A DNA stretch of 64,000 nt from Pseudomonas viridiflava (GCF_900585905.1 NZ_UTVH01000034.1:372001-436000), one strand, 5' to 3'. Positions 41,147-51,728 are shown, numbered from the stretch's first letter. The notes: generated by a model not told the origin, from the letters alone. Program-made: numbers and translations.

Positions 41147-42565
41147 TTACAGCTCTTTTTTCATGTGCCGTTCGATCTGCTCCAGCGACTTGCCTTTGGT
41201 TTCCGGCAGGCAGAAGAAGACAAAGAGCAGAGAGCCAACGTTGATCACCGCGAAGATAAAGAATGTCGGGTTGCCCACGGCAGCGAGCGCCATCGGGAAC
41301 AGAAATGCCACCAACGCGTTGAACAGCCACTGCATCGATACTGCAGTACCGGTCATCAGGCCGCGAATCTGCGCCGGGAACAGTTCCGACATCAGCAGCC
41401 AGTACACCGGCGACACGCACATTTGCATGAACAGCAGAAACAGCAGGATACAGGCCAGCGCGGTATAGCTCTGGGTCAGATTCTGCGGCATGAACTGCAG
41501 CACGCACCCCAGGGCAATCTGCGCCAGTACCACCATCACCAGGCCCGTCATCAGCATGTGACGACGGCCATAGCGGCCGATCGCCCAGATGCCGAGCAGG
41601 GTCGCGATGACCGAGACTACGCCGTTACCGATCGTGGCGGTCAGCGCGGCATTGGTGCCCATACCCGTGGTCTTGAGAATGATCGGGGTGTAATACATGA
41701 AAGCATTCACCCCGGTGAACTGCGCCGTGAAGCCCAGACCAATGCCAATCAGCAGCAACTTGATGATCCAGCCCTGGCGCAGCAGCTCCTTGACAGGTGG
41801 CCGTTTGCGCGCGTTCTCGCGTTGCGCTTTCATTTCGTCCACTTCACGCTTGGCCTCTTCAGGCGTATCACGCAACGTCTCCAGCACGTCCCGGGCGTCG
41901 TCGTAACGGCCTTTGGCAGCGAGCCAGTGCGGCGATGCCGGCACGAAGAACGTACCGATCAGCAACAGCACGCCGGGCACCATGGCCACGGCAAGCATGT
42001 AACGCCAGATGCCCGGCGTGTGCAGCAGTGCGGCCATCACCGCACTGAGCACGTAAGCCAGCAACTGGCCGCTGACAATCATCAGCTCGTTACGGCTGAC
42101 CAGCCTGCCACGTCGTTTCGGGCCGGCGATTTCGGCAATGAACACCGGCACCGTGGCCGAACCGCCGCCAACGGCAATACCGAGCATGAAGCGGGCGGCG
42201 ATCATGAATGAAATCGACGGTGCGATAGCGGTACCCAATGCGCCGGCAATAAACAGCAGCGAAAGCAGGCGCAAGGTCACGCGACGACCAAAACGGTCAG
42301 AGATGTAGCCACTGGCGAGGGAGCCGAACGCGGCACCGACGATCAGCGAAGCCGTTACCAGGCCTTCAGTGAAAGCGGTCAGCCCGAGACCGCCCTGGTC
42401 AATGGGCAGCGTCATGAACGGCAGGGCGCCAGCGATGATGCCGGTATCGTAGCCGAACGCCAGCGCGCCCATGGTTGCGACGAGTACCGAGATGAAAATC
42501 AGCCGTCGTGGCGACATCTGTTGCCTGCTCGGCTGGGCGGAAGATGTGGTCGTATTGCTAGACAT
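41147..42565 (-). CDS. MFS sugar porter (sugar:H+ symporter)
   Basis: A 472-residue sugar porter. Family signatures: GALAFGYDTGIIAGALPFM in helix 1, GSLASGYISDRFGRRVTLRL, RFMLGIAVGGGSATVPVFIAEIAGPKRRGRL, and PETKGKSLEQIERHM at the C-terminus. It resembles XylE/GalP/AraE-type importers. The ATG at 42565 follows AAGGAT. It ends 125 bases from the SotB-like start, so the two transporters may be separate units. The 290 bases upstream hold its promoter but no clear operator. Confidence 0.92.
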   Translation of the reverse strand: MSSNTTTSSAQPSRQQMSPRRLIFISVLVATMGALAFGYDTGIIAGALPFMTLPIDQGGLGLTAFTEGLVTASLIVGAAFGSLASGYISDRFGRRVTLRLLSLLFIAGALGTAIAPSISFMIAARFMLGIAVGGGSATVPVFIAEIAGPKRRGRLVSRNELMIVSGQLLAYVLSAVMAALLHTPGIWRYMLAVAMVPGVLLLIGTFFVPASPHWLAAKGRYDDARDVLETLRDTPEEAKREVDEMKAQRENARKRPPVKELLRQGWIIKLLLIGIGLGFTAQFTGVNAFMYYTPIILKTTGMGTNAALTATIGNGVVSVIATLLGIWAIGRYGRRHMLMTGLVMVVLAQIALGCVLQFMPQNLTQSYTALACILLFLLFMQMCVSPVYWLLMSELFPAQIRGLMTGTAVSMQWLFNALVAFLFPMALAAVGNPTFFIFAVINVGSLLFVFFCLPETKGKSLEQIERHMKKEL

Positions 42566-42856
42566 AACCTGGTAAATCCTTTGGCTTGACTGAGACGGCC
42601 GGAGCTGATGAGCGAATAGCGGTGCAAGGATGCACGCGAACGCGGGGCCGGGCCGCAAGTGTGTGCCTTAGGGGGTGTCGAGCAGTCTGAGTTCCGTAAA
42701 AAGTATCTGGATGTTGCAATAAGATTAATCGTTTCAGCCTGCGGCTGGGGCTAAGCTGAGAATTCCTGCGTCCAGCAGACTAAGGGGGAGACCTCGGCTG
42801 CCCGAACATCACCCCTCAAAGAATCGAAGAAATGATCTTCGGCCGCTCTGCCTTCT

Positions 42857-43369
42857 TTAGCGGCGAATGCGCGCCATGGTCAGGGCATCGGTGAATTGCC
42901 CGTCGCGGATGGCGTAATCGCGAAGCAAACCCTCAGTCTCGAAACCAAGCTTCTCGTAGAGGATCACGGCGGCTTGATTGTCGGCATACACCGTCAGTTC
43001 GACACGGTGAAGCTTCATCCAGTTGTCGGCGACTTCCAGCAGGGCCGTCAGCAATTGCCGACCAATCCCCTGACCTTGCCAGTTCTCGGCTATGGCCATG
43101 CCCAGAGCGCCACAATGACTGCGACGAATGCGGCTGAACTGTTCAAGGGAGCCTTGCCCCACGACGATGCCATCGTGCAGAGCCACCAGACTCACGCGCC
43201 GTTCATTGTCGGCATCCAGCCGTTTGCGCCAGATATCGGCGGACTGATAAGGCATCTGCAGCACCTGCCTGGCGACGGTCGGCGCGTTATAAAGCGCGCA
43301 GACGCCCGCAACATGAACATCGCTGAAGCGTTCGAGGGTAATGGAGGATGACGCGACGCGCATGGGCAT
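42857..43369 (-). CDS. GNAT-family N-acetyltransferase
   Basis: A 170-residue acetyltransferase. The acetyl-CoA binding loop is AIAENWQGQGIGRQLLTALLEVAD (residues 93-116), followed by VYADNQAAVILYEKLGFETEG. The overall pattern resembles YhhY-type acetyltransferases. It transfers acetyl from acetyl-CoA to an amine of unknown substrate. It stands alone. Confidence 0.9.
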   Translation of the reverse strand: MPMRVASSSITLERFSDVHVAGVCALYNAPTVARQVLQMPYQSADIWRKRLDADNERRVSLVALHDGIVVGQGSLEQFSRIRRSHCGALGMAIAENWQGQGIGRQLLTALLEVADNWMKLHRVELTVYADNQAAVILYEKLGFETEGLLRDYAIRDGQFTDALTMARIRR

Positions 43370-43596
43370 TCATTCCTTTAAGTGCAAGTGCGGCTGCTCA
43401 GTATAAGGCAGGCGCCGAGACCGGCTGCAAGGCTTCAATGGCCGACCTGCAGGGTTATCTGGTCTGGACGGGTCGGATATCGGGACTAAAATGCAGAGTG
43501 GCAGTTGCCACTTATCTTTGAGGCAAGCAAACTCGGACATCTTCTTCCGCCGGTGCGGTTGATCACTGTCATCGGATGACTTATCAGTAGTAGTCA

Positions 43597-46407
43597 ATGC
43601 CCCCAAGCTCACACCCAGATCAAACCAGCACAATGCTCCCCGGTGGCGAAATGGGGGCTGCGATCAGAGCCTACGACTGGTCGTCCACGCCGTTGGGCCC
43701 GATTCAGCAATGGCCGGGCCCACTGCGCTCATCGCTGAGCCTCATGCTCAACTCTCCGGAGAGCCTGTACCTGGTCTGGGGCGCGGAGATGACATTTCTG
43801 TTCAATGACGCCTATCGACCGATTCTCGGCCCGCGCCTGGAAGGCGCCTTGGGGCAGACGCTCACCACGTTGTGGGCCGATGCCTGGGATCAGGTCAAGC
43901 CGATGTTCGAGCGGGCCTTCGCCGGCGTGGCCAGCCGGTATGAAAACCAGCCGATCGCCATGGCCCGTTACGGGTTGCCGGAACAGACGTGGTGGACGTT
44001 CTCGCTGACGCCGTTGTATGACGAAGCCGAGCAATCGGTGCTGGGTGTGCTCGTTCATACCGTCGAAACCACTGCGTCGGTGCGTATCAATCAGCAGTTG
44101 ATCGACAGTGATCAGCGCTATCGGGAACTGTTCAGCGGCATCGACATCGGCTTTTGCGTGATGGAAGTTGCCTACCTGCATGACCGTCTCGTCGATTGTC
44201 ATTTCGTCGAAATCAACGCAGCCTTTGACGCCATGACGGCGCTCAAGCAGCAGATCAGCCAGAGCATGCGTGACCTGGCCGAAGGCGGTAGCGCGCCGTG
44301 GCTTGAAACCTATGCACGCGTGGCGATGGGCACTGAGCAGGCCAACCATGACGTGCCTGCTTTCCAGGTCACTGGCCGCTGGTATGACGTCTATGCCTAC
44401 AAGGTGCACGGCCACGCGCCGAACCGCGTAGCGTTGTTGTTCAAGGATGTCACCCGTGCGCGTGCACTGGAGGCCGCGTTGCGCGAGACCGAAGAATTCA
44501 ACAGCCGCGTGCTGGCCAGCAGCAATGATTGCATCAAGGTCATCGATCTGGCCGGCAACCTGACGTTCATGAGTGAAGGCGGCATGCGCACCATGGAAGT
44601 CAGTGACTTCAACACAGTGCGCGGTTGTCCCTGGCCCGACTTCTGGCTCGAGCAGGGGCATGACGATGCTCTGAATGCACTGGAGTGCGCCAAGGCAGGC
44701 AAGCACGGGCGCTTTCAGGGTCATGCCAACACGTTCCTGGGTAATTCGAAATGGTGGGATGTTCAAGTCACACCCATGTTCGACGCCCAGGGTGAGGTGG
44801 AAAAGATCCTCTGTATTTCTCGGGATATTTCTGCCACACGCAAGGCGGAAGAGGAGCTGCGCCGCCTCAACGTGACCCTTGAAGAGCGGGTGCAAGCGCG
44901 TACTCAGGACCTTGATCGGATCTGGCGCCTGTCCACCGACATGATGCTGATTGCGGAATTTCAGGGCGATATCGTCGCCGTCAACCCGGCCTGGACTCAG
45001 GTCCTGGGCTGGAGCCAGGAGGAGCTGGTCGGTCGTTCGTTCATGGGTCTGGTGCATCCGGAAGACGAGTCCAGCACAGCCGATGCAGCAGGAGCGCTGG
45101 CTGGGGGCGCGAGCATTCCCAGTTTCGAAAATCGTTATTTGCACAAGGACGGCTCGTATCGCTGGATTTCCTGGACCGCTGTGCCCGATCACGCCTACAT
45201 CCACGCCGTGGGGCGCGACATCCAGGTCGAACGTGAAGCTGCCGAGGCGCTGCGCAGGACTGAGGCAGCGCTGCGTCAGTCCCAGAAAATGGAAGCCGTT
45301 GGCCAGCTGACCGGCGGCGTCGCCCACGATTTCAACAACCTGCTGACAGTGGTCAAGGCCTCGACGGATCTGCTCAAACGCAGCCTTGATGAAGATCGTC
45401 GACGTCGCTACATCAACGCGATTTCCGATGCCGTCGACCGCGCCAGCAAACTGACTGGGCAGCTGCTGGCCTTCTCGCGCCAGCAGACCCTGCGTCCGGA
45501 AGTGTTCGAGGTCGGCAAAAGCGTGCGAGCCATTGGCGAAATGATCGGTGCGCTGACGGGCGCGCGCATCTCGGTATTGATCGAGTTGCCTGAAATACCC
45601 TGCTATATCTGCGCCGACGCCGGGCAGTTCGACACAGCCCTGATCAATATGGCAGTCAACGCCCGGGATGCCATGGATGGCGAGGGCACCCTGCGGATTT
45701 GTGTCGAGCGCGCGGCAGAACTGCCGGCACAGCGAACCCATCCGGCGACCGACGGTGACTTCGTGGCTGTTTCCCTGATTGATACGGGGGCAGGCATTGC
45801 CGCCGATCAAATGGAACGTATCTTCGACCCGTTCTTTACCACCAAGGATGTGGGCAAGGGCACAGGTCTGGGCCTGTCCCAGGTGTTCGGTTTCGCTCGG
45901 CAATCAGGCGGTGAAGTGATCGTCGAGAGCCAGCTGGACCACGGCAGCAAATTCACCTTGTATCTGCCGCGCTCTACCGATGCCATCCAGATTGATGCGA
46001 CACAGCCGGAATTACCGTCGGAGGTGCTCCGCAGTGGCGACGGTGCCCGGTTGCTGCTGGTTGAAGACAATCCGGAAATCGGCGAGTTTTCCAGCCAGAC
46101 CCTGCGCGAGCTGGGCTACGAAATTCTCTGGGTGAGGAATGGTATTGAAGCGCTCGCCGCGCTGGCTGATCGCAAGGCGAATTATCAGGCCGTGTTCTCT
46201 GACGTCATGATGCCGGGAATGAACGGTGTTGAGCTCGCGCTCGAAGTCAAACGCCGCTACCCGTTGCTGCCCATTGTTCTCACCAGCGGCTACAGCCCGG
46301 CCCTGGCTCAAGGCAACTCCCAAGGCTTTACGTTCCTGCAGAAACCCTACTCGGTGGAAGCCCTGGGGCGCCTGCTGCGCAACGAAATCAACGCTCGGCA
46401 GCCTTGA
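43597..46407 (+). CDS. Hybrid sensor histidine kinase with multiple PAS domains and receiver
   Basis: A 936-residue cytoplasmic kinase without membrane helices. PAS-like folds cover about residues 30-160, 165-300, 305-420 and 440-555. The HisKA helix follows with VAHDFNN and phospho-acceptor His577, then the ATPase ([14 protein letters not shown]-box, [14 protein letters not shown]-box). The C-terminal receiver (about 815-930) has LLVEDNPE and phospho-Asp869 in [12 protein letters not shown]. The layout fits blue-light/energy-sensing PAS hybrids, but no LOV cysteine box was seen. The start codon has a poor ribosome site; ATG at 43633 is an alternative. Confidence 0.92.
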   Translation: MPPSSHPDQTSTMLPGGEMGAAIRAYDWSSTPLGPIQQWPGPLRSSLSLMLNSPESLYLVWGAEMTFLFNDAYRPILGPRLEGALGQTLTTLWADAWDQVKPMFERAFAGVASRYENQPIAMARYGLPEQTWWTFSLTPLYDEAEQSVLGVLVHTVETTASVRINQQLIDSDQRYRELFSGIDIGFCVMEVAYLHDRLVDCHFVEINAAFDAMTALKQQISQSMRDLAEGGSAPWLETYARVAMGTEQANHDVPAFQVTGRWYDVYAYKVHGHAPNRVALLFKDVTRARALEAALRETEEFNSRVLASSNDCIKVIDLAGNLTFMSEGGMRTMEVSDFNTVRGCPWPDFWLEQGHDDALNALECAKAGKHGRFQGHANTFLGNSKWWDVQVTPMFDAQGEVEKILCISRDISATRKAEEELRRLNVTLEERVQARTQDLDRIWRLSTDMMLIAEFQGDIVAVNPAWTQVLGWSQEELVGRSFMGLVHPEDESSTADAAGALAGGASIPSFENRYLHKDGSYRWISWTAVPDHAYIHAVGRDIQVEREAAEALRRTEAALRQSQKMEAVGQLTGGVAHDFNNLLTVVKASTDLLKRSLDEDRRRRYINAISDAVDRASKLTGQLLAFSRQQTLRPEVFEVGKSVRAIGEMIGALTGARISVLIELPEIPCYICADAGQFDTALINMAVNARDAMDGEGTLRICVERAAELPAQRTHPATDGDFVAVSLIDTGAGIAADQMERIFDPFFTTKDVGKGTGLGLSQVFGFARQSGGEVIVESQLDHGSKFTLYLPRSTDAIQIDATQPELPSEVLRSGDGARLLLVEDNPEIGEFSSQTLRELGYEILWVRNGIEALAALADRKANYQAVFSDVMMPGMNGVELALEVKRRYPLLPIVLTSGYSPALAQGNSQGFTFLQKPYSVEALGRLLRNEINARQP

Positions 46408-46417
46408 GCTTTTGCCC

Positions 46418-46450
46418 GCGATGGCGGTGTTACTGACGCGCCGCCATCGC
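46418..46450 (+). terminator. Stem-loop after the hybrid kinase gene
   Basis: A perfect 10-base stem (GCGATGGCGG at 46418-46427 with CCGCCATCGC at 46441-46450) and a 13-base loop lie 11 bases after the stop codon. There is no T-run after it, so it is a weak or factor-dependent terminator or an RNA-stabilising end. Confidence 0.45.
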
Positions 46451-46566
46451 AACCTCACGTTGCTCGCAAGCCCGTGCAATCCTGGGTCTGACCTGGGCCG
46501 ATTGTACGGCTATGGCGGCGCAGGCATGATCGGGTCTCCTTTGATGTTTTCTTTCAGGGCCTGCCC

Positions 46567-47034
46567 ATGCCAACTGGCGATACCGATTCAATCATCCGAC
46601 ATCTGCACCCGGCCAGCGTCGACGAGCCTTGGGCGCGTGAATTTGCCCAGTCCATCGAAGTGCCTGCCAGCGCCCGGCAGCTGATGCTCAGTGGCGTCGG
46701 CCCGCAGGTTATTGATGCCGCCGCGCCGCCAGGCTCGATACAGGCCTACGGCGACACGGCGCAGCAGACCCATTGTGTGATCGAGCAGATCAAGGCGACT
46801 TTGCACAGCCATGGCTATGCGCTGAGCGACATTGTCACCATGCAGGCCTTGCTGGTGGCACCGCCAGGAGGCGACGGCGTGGCCGACTTCACCGGGTTTT
46901 CGCAGATATACAACCAGTACTTCGGCACGGCCGCGCAGCCCAACGTACCAGCACGTACCCGCGCTCAGGTCATCCGCCTGGTGCCGCCGGGGTGGCTGGT
47001 GGAAATTACCGCGACGGCAGTCAAGGCGGGCTGA
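46567..47034 (+). CDS. RidA/YjgF-family protein
   Basis: A 155-residue protein with the RidA fold: QLMLSGVGPQVID, GDTAQQTHCVIEQIKATLHSHGYALSDIVTMQALLV and PARTRAQVIRLVPPGWLVEITATAV. The Arg in PARTRAQV is the substrate-contacting residue of the family; the closing sequence VEITATAV replaces the usual VEIEAVA. RidA-type proteins remove reactive enamine intermediates; this longer member may have another substrate. It ends 3 bases from the convergent response regulator. Confidence 0.88.
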   Translation: MPTGDTDSIIRHLHPASVDEPWAREFAQSIEVPASARQLMLSGVGPQVIDAAAPPGSIQAYGDTAQQTHCVIEQIKATLHSHGYALSDIVTMQALLVAPPGGDGVADFTGFSQIYNQYFGTAAQPNVPARTRAQVIRLVPPGWLVEITATAVKAG

Positions 47035-47037
47035 ATA

Positions 47038-47499
47038 TCAAGGCTGCCCCGGGGGCTTCTGATTCAGCAGCTCGATCTGCTCGGCAGGCAACAGTTGGCG
47101 CAGCGTCTTGTACAGCACGCGGGTTTCCAGCAAGTTCCACACTCGCAACATGGTTTCCAGCGCATCCAGCGGTTTGCTGATGAAGTCCCGCGCGCCCAGT
47201 GCCAGGGCGCGCACGCGTGTTTCGCGGGTCGCATCAGCGGTCAGTACCAGGATCGGCAGATAGTCATGGGGTGAGATGCGCCGACCCAGTTGTTCGAGCA
47301 CGGCAAAGCCATCGAACTCTGGCATGTGCAGGTCGAGAATCACCAGGTCAGGTTCGAAGCTGTTGAACAGCTCCAGGGTGTGAGTCGGTTGCGTCGTGCT
47401 GAGAACGTTGTGCAGGCCCTCACGTGCCAGCAGTTGTTCCATCAGTTCGAGGTTGGGGCGCTGGTCATCGATCAACAGAATACGAAGGTCCTGGCTCAT
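47038..47499 (-). CDS. CheY-like single-domain response regulator with C-terminal helix
   Basis: A 153-residue protein: receiver domain with ILLIDDQRPN (Asp11/12), phospho-Asp56 in LVILDLHMPEFDG, and Lys in FISKPLD. A 25-residue helical tail (LLETRVLYKTLRQLLPAEQIELLNQ) has no output domain. The start overlaps the CHASE3 hybrid kinase stop by 4 bases. It is the last gene of a four-gene signalling operon and may be the end of its phosphorelay. Confidence 0.92.
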   Translation of the reverse strand: MSQDLRILLIDDQRPNLELMEQLLAREGLHNVLSTTQPTHTLELFNSFEPDLVILDLHMPEFDGFAVLEQLGRRISPHDYLPILVLTADATRETRVRALALGARDFISKPLDALETMLRVWNLLETRVLYKTLRQLLPAEQIELLNQKPPGQP

Positions 47500-49808
47500 G
47501 GGTGCTCCGACAGGTACTGATCCAGGTGCTCGAAAAATACCCGGACATTGATAGGCTTGGTCAGCACTGCGGTGGCCCCCGCTGCGTTGAGTGATCTGAC
47601 CGTAGCGGGGGTGGCGTCGGCGTTCAGCATCAGGATCGGCGTGGCCGCAGTCTGTCGCGCAGCGCGCAGCCGACGCAGTATCTCCAGCCCGGAGATATCC
47701 GGCAGGTTGACGTCCAGCAGAATCAGGTCAGGTGCGTGACGAAACGCCAGATCCAGCCCCGGTTCGCCCTGCGTGCTGGAGAACAGCTGAATCGCGCTGC
47801 GCCGCTGTAACAGGGTTGCAATCAGCGTCTGGCTGGAAAGATTGTCGTCGATGCACAACACACTGGCGCGATAGAGCGGCGGGATCGTTTCGCCGTCTCC
47901 CGTCAGGGCCGGGGATGGTGGGGCAGGCATCGGAGTTTCACTTCTGACAAAGATGCAAGGCAATTCAAAGGTAAAAGTGCAGCCCGCCCCCGGTTCGCTG
48001 GTGACGCTCAGGTCACCTTGCATCATGTCCAGCAGGTTCTTGCTCAGCGCCAGACCCAGCCCGGTGCCTTCGACGCGATGATCGGCGTTGAGTCGTTCGA
48101 AGGGTCGAAACAGCTTGTGCAGCTGGTCTTCGGCGATACCAGGCCCGTCGTCGCTGATGCTTACCGCCATGCGTTCACCATGGCGGCTCACCGCAACACT
48201 CACCACGCCGTCGGGCCGGTTGTATTTGATCGCGTTGGATAACAGGTTGAGCAGCACCTGCATCAGGCGCTGACGATCGGCGACCACGCCATCCGCTAGG
48301 AGAATCGGCGGTAGCGGGGCGAGCTGAATCTGCGCGTCGGCCGCCATGGGCGCTACCAGTGCCAGTGCCTCCTGCAAAGCGCCGGCCAGAGCGATGGGCT
48401 CCAGCGTCAACGGTAGGCGGCCCGACTCGATGCGGGCAATGTCGAGCACCTCATTGATCAGGGTCAGCAGGTGCTGACCGGCACGCATGATATGACCAAC
48501 CTGCTGGCGCTGACCGGGCTGGGCGTCCATATCCAGCAGTTGGGCGAAGCCCAGAATCGCGTTCAGCGGCGTGCGCAGCTCGTGGCTCATGCGCGAGAGA
48601 AACTCGCTCTTGGCCCGGCTGGCGCGCTCGGCTTCTTCACGCGCAGCGCCGAGGGCAATCTCGGCCTGGTGGCGATCACTGATGTCGCGGGTGACTTTGG
48701 AGAAGCCGCGTAGAGTGCCACTGCTGTCGTATTGCGCGCTGATCACCACGCTGGCCCAGAAGCGGCTGCCATCCTTGCGTCGTCGCCAGGCTTCTTCCAT
48801 GAAATGACCTTTGCTGCGGGCGGCGCGCAACGCCGCTTCAGGCCGCTGCGGGCACTGCTCCGGAAGGTAGAACACCGAGAACGGCTGGCCGATGATTTCC
48901 TGCTCGCTGTAACCCTTGATGCGTTCGGCACCGACGTTCCAGGACGTGACCCGCCCCTGGGCGTCCAGGGCAAAGATGCCGTAGTCCTTGACTGCATCGA
49001 TGATCAGCCGCAGGCGTTCTTCGTTGTCGCGCAAAGCGCCTTCACGTTGCGCCAGCAGATGACCCGCTTCCACCAGTCGCGCACCCAACTGGCCGATTTC
49101 GTCGCTTTCCGGCGGTTGTGGCAACAGTGGATGGCCCATTGCGAGCAATTGCGCGTTGCGCTGCACATGCTGGACCCTGCTGACGATCCCTCTGGACAGC
49201 AACAGCATGGCAATGATGGCGCCGAACACGCCGCATAGTGCCGCCAGCCACGTGGCAAAGACCAGATGTTGGCGTGTTTCTGCCGCTGCCGTGCTGCGCT
49301 CGGCCAGCAGCGTCGCTTCACGGTCGCGCATGGCCGCGATTTGCTCGCGCAGGGTGTCGAGCACCTGCTTGTTGTGCAGCAGGATGACAGTGATCTGCGC
49401 CGCATCTTCGCGATTGCCTTCACGCAACTGGGCCAGCACCCCGAGTTTGGTACGGATCAGCGGCACCATTTGTTGCAGACGGGTGCGCATCTCGCTGTCG
49501 CGCACGTTGCTGTCCAGTCGCTGCAGGGCGGCATGGATCTGCGGGCCGGTCTGGGTGTAGACCGGCAGAAAGTCATCGTGCCCGGTGAGTAAATAGCCGC
49601 GCTCGCTGGCCGCCGCTTCTGCGAGCAGAGTGTGCACGGTCTGGATATCACCCTGAACCAGCAGCGCACGCCGTACATCTTCTTCGGCCCGGGCGGTCTG
49701 GCGTTCGCCGAAGTAAATCATCATCAGCGATGACATCAGGATCAGCAGCGGCAGAAAGATCGCCACCAGTGATTTACCCCGCAAGGGTAGGTCAGCCCAG
49801 CGGTTCAT
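47496..49808 (-). CDS. CHASE3-HAMP-PAS hybrid histidine kinase
   Basis: A 770-residue membrane kinase. Helix 1 spans about residues 13-33. A CHASE3 periplasmic sensor follows (LLAEAAASERGYLLTGHDDFLPVY). Helix 2 spans about 181-203, then HAMP, a PAS domain (GIFALDAQGRVTSWNVGAERIKGYSEQEIIG, about 268-375) and HisKA with His409 in SHELRTPLN. The ATPase has NLLSNAIKYN and GTGLGLALSKN. A C-terminal receiver carries phospho-Asp699 in LILLDVNLPDISG. It overlaps both neighbouring genes by 4 bases, tying it to the LuxR-type pair upstream and the CheY-like gene downstream. Confidence 0.95.
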   Translation of the reverse strand: MNRWADLPLRGKSLVAIFLPLLILMSSLMMIYFGERQTARAEEDVRRALLVQGDIQTVHTLLAEAAASERGYLLTGHDDFLPVYTQTGPQIHAALQRLDSNVRDSEMRTRLQQMVPLIRTKLGVLAQLREGNREDAAQITVILLHNKQVLDTLREQIAAMRDREATLLAERSTAAAETRQHLVFATWLAALCGVFGAIIAMLLLSRGIVSRVQHVQRNAQLLAMGHPLLPQPPESDEIGQLGARLVEAGHLLAQREGALRDNEERLRLIIDAVKDYGIFALDAQGRVTSWNVGAERIKGYSEQEIIGQPFSVFYLPEQCPQRPEAALRAARSKGHFMEEAWRRRKDGSRFWASVVISAQYDSSGTLRGFSKVTRDISDRHQAEIALGAAREEAERASRAKSEFLSRMSHELRTPLNAILGFAQLLDMDAQPGQRQQVGHIMRAGQHLLTLINEVLDIARIESGRLPLTLEPIALAGALQEALALVAPMAADAQIQLAPLPPILLADGVVADRQRLMQVLLNLLSNAIKYNRPDGVVSVAVSRHGERMAVSISDDGPGIAEDQLHKLFRPFERLNADHRVEGTGLGLALSKNLLDMMQGDLSVTSEPGAGCTFTFELPCIFVRSETPMPAPPSPALTGDGETIPPLYRASVLCIDDNLSSQTLIATLLQRRSAIQLFSSTQGEPGLDLAFRHAPDLILLDVNLPDISGLEILRRLRAARQTAATPILMLNADATPATVRSLNAAGATAVLTKPINVRVFFEHLDQYLSEHP

Positions 49809-50473
49809 GACCAGTTGCCGTCAGGTTGCGCCACCAGCCCGAGAGCAATCCCGCGAACGGCGGCCTGGGTACGATCAGAAGCGCCGAGCTTGCCGATCAC
49901 CCGTTCAACGTGGGCCTTGACCGTGCCGGTAGCGATGTCCAGTTTTTCGCCGATCTCGCGATTGCTGAACCCACCTGCCACCAGCCCTAGTACCTGGCGC
50001 TCACGCTCGGTGAGGTTTTCACGCACCGATGCACCGGGTACGCTGCGCGCCGCGATGCGTCTGAGCAGGCGTGCGCTCATCGCGCTGTCCAGGGCATCTT
50101 CCCCGGCCGCCACCTGGCGCAGGGCGCCAATCACTTCGTCGCGGCTGGCGTCTTTGAGCAGATAGCCTGCGGCGCCTGCGGCAATGGCCGCTTCCAGGTG
50201 GTCGGGGCTGTCGTCCATGGTGAAGATCACCACTTTGAGCCCAGGCATGCGCTCCTGCAGCAGCCGCGCTGCACCAAGGCCGTTGAGAATCGGCATGCGC
50301 ACGTCAAGGATGACGATGTCCGGGCGCAATTGTGCGCACAATTCCAATGCCTCCTGGCCGTCGCTGGCCTGACCGACGACGTCAAATTCAGGGTGCCCGG
50401 CCAACAGCGAGACGAAGCCGGCGCGGGTCACTTCATGGTCATCTGCCATTACCAGACGCACTTTAGTCGTCAT
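49805..50473 (-). CDS. NarL/LuxR-type response regulator
   Basis: A 222-residue DNA-binding regulator. The receiver has Asp11/12 and phospho-Asp57 (IVILDVRMP). The LuxR helix-turn-helix is LTERERQVLGLVAGGFSNREIGEKLDIATGTVKAHVERVIGKLGASDRTQA. It is the cognate partner of the HisKA_3 kinase directly upstream, with ATGA overlaps at both ends. Targets are unknown. Confidence 0.95.
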   Translation of the reverse strand: MTTKVRLVMADDHEVTRAGFVSLLAGHPEFDVVGQASDGQEALELCAQLRPDIVILDVRMPILNGLGAARLLQERMPGLKVVIFTMDDSPDHLEAAIAAGAAGYLLKDASRDEVIGALRQVAAGEDALDSAMSARLLRRIAARSVPGASVRENLTERERQVLGLVAGGFSNREIGEKLDIATGTVKAHVERVIGKLGASDRTQAAVRGIALGLVAQPDGNWS

Positions 50474-51657
50474 GCTTTGCCCCCTTTGTAACGCAATGGC
50501 ACGCTGGCGCCCAGGCGCGTGCCAGTGCCGCTGTCGCTGTCCCAGTAAAAATGCCCGCCTACCAGATGCGCGCGTTCGTGCATAGCGGTCAAGCCCATGC
50601 CTTGGGTGGGATCGCTGCTGATGCCGGAGGCGCTGAAACCCCTGCCATGATCTTCAATCAGGACCGACACCTGATCGTCCTTGACCTGCAGCGCCAGACG
50701 GACGCTGCAAGGACCTGCGTGCTTGAGAACATTGTTGATGGCTTCCTGGGCGATGCGGAAGAGGGCGATTTCCACTGCGTCCGGCAAGCGTTCTGCATAG
50801 CGCTCGCTCCAGCTCACGCTATGGCCCGCCGCTCGCAGGCGATCTGCTTCCTTGTCGATAGCCTTCAGCAGGCCGAAGTCGTCCAGCACATTCGGACGCA
50901 GGCCGCTGATGACCTGCCGACCTTCACCCACGCAGCGTTGCGCCAGTTGCAGAATAGTGGCCAGTTGCGCCTGCAGCGTGTCGGGAAGCGTCGGGCACTG
51001 GCTGGCAAAACCCTGCAGCTGCTGATGCAGGCCCGCGAGCGTCTGCGCCAGCCCGTCATGCAGGTCGTAGGCCACCCGTTTGCGCTCGTCTTCCTGGGCG
51101 GTGAGCAGGCGATGCACCAGTTCCGACATGGTCCGCTCGCGGGCGGAAAGGTCATTGAGCAGGCGGCTGTTCTCAAGGTGAGCGGCCAGCAGGGTCGCCA
51201 GCAATTGCAGCGACTGCAGATCTTCGCTGTCGGGGCTGGCAAGGCTGACGCTGTTGCCCAGCAGCAGCGCAGCGAAAGGCTCGCCCTCGGCGTTGAGCAG
51301 AGGCAGATGCAGCGCGCAGGGTATCTGCGCCGTAGGCTGTGCCTGCCACTGTGGCATCGCAGTTTGCCGGTTCAGCAGCGCGGCGAGAGCGTCAAGTTGT
51401 TGCAGGTCGCCATGTGTAGCGCCTGCCTGTGCGGGCGCCGCCTCGCTGGCCCATTCCAGCAACAGGCCATGATCCATGGCGAGAAAGGCACACGCGCGTT
51501 GCAACACCCGCTGGCGCATCGCTGCCAGCGTCAGGCGAGTCAACTCCTGACCGGTGTCTACCAGCAAGCGCAGGCGTGCGGCGCGATTTTCCCATTGCCG
51601 GTATTGACTGCGCAGGGCGAGGGCGCTTGCGGGATCATCGCATGGAGGTGAGTGCAT
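50470..51657 (-). CDS. GAF-domain HisKA_3 (NarX/UhpB-type) sensor kinase
   Basis: A 395-residue cytoplasmic kinase. A GAF-like domain covers about residues 30-170. The dimerisation helix RKRVAYDLHDGLAQTLAGLHQQL carries phospho-acceptor His200. The ATPase ends with ALFRIAQEAINNVLKHAGP and DHGRGF...GMGLTAMHERAHLVGG. ATG at 51657 was chosen over a longer frame without a ribosome site. First gene of the four-gene operon. Confidence 0.92.
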   Translation of the reverse strand: MHSPPCDDPASALALRSQYRQWENRAARLRLLVDTGQELTRLTLAAMRQRVLQRACAFLAMDHGLLLEWASEAAPAQAGATHGDLQQLDALAALLNRQTAMPQWQAQPTAQIPCALHLPLLNAEGEPFAALLLGNSVSLASPDSEDLQSLQLLATLLAAHLENSRLLNDLSARERTMSELVHRLLTAQEDERKRVAYDLHDGLAQTLAGLHQQLQGFASQCPTLPDTLQAQLATILQLAQRCVGEGRQVISGLRPNVLDDFGLLKAIDKEADRLRAAGHSVSWSERYAERLPDAVEIALFRIAQEAINNVLKHAGPCSVRLALQVKDDQVSVLIEDHGRGFSASGISSDPTQGMGLTAMHERAHLVGGHFYWDSDSGTGTRLGASVPLRYKGGKA

Positions 51658-51728
51658 GAGGGTTCCAGCTCCGCGCAGGCATTGCGCTAGTGACGAAGCC
51701 GCTATTAGACCTGTTATCGACGCCCGGT

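Noticed and set aside
41096..42211. Antisense open frame of 371 codons opposite the sugar porter
   Set aside because: Gln/His/Arg-rich composition typical of a reverse-complement of a membrane protein gene; no start signal or family.
43729..45903. Long antisense open frame (724 codons) opposite the hybrid kinase
   Set aside because: Its sequence shows no domain, while the plus strand carries a complete kinase with all motifs; high GC makes long antisense frames common here.
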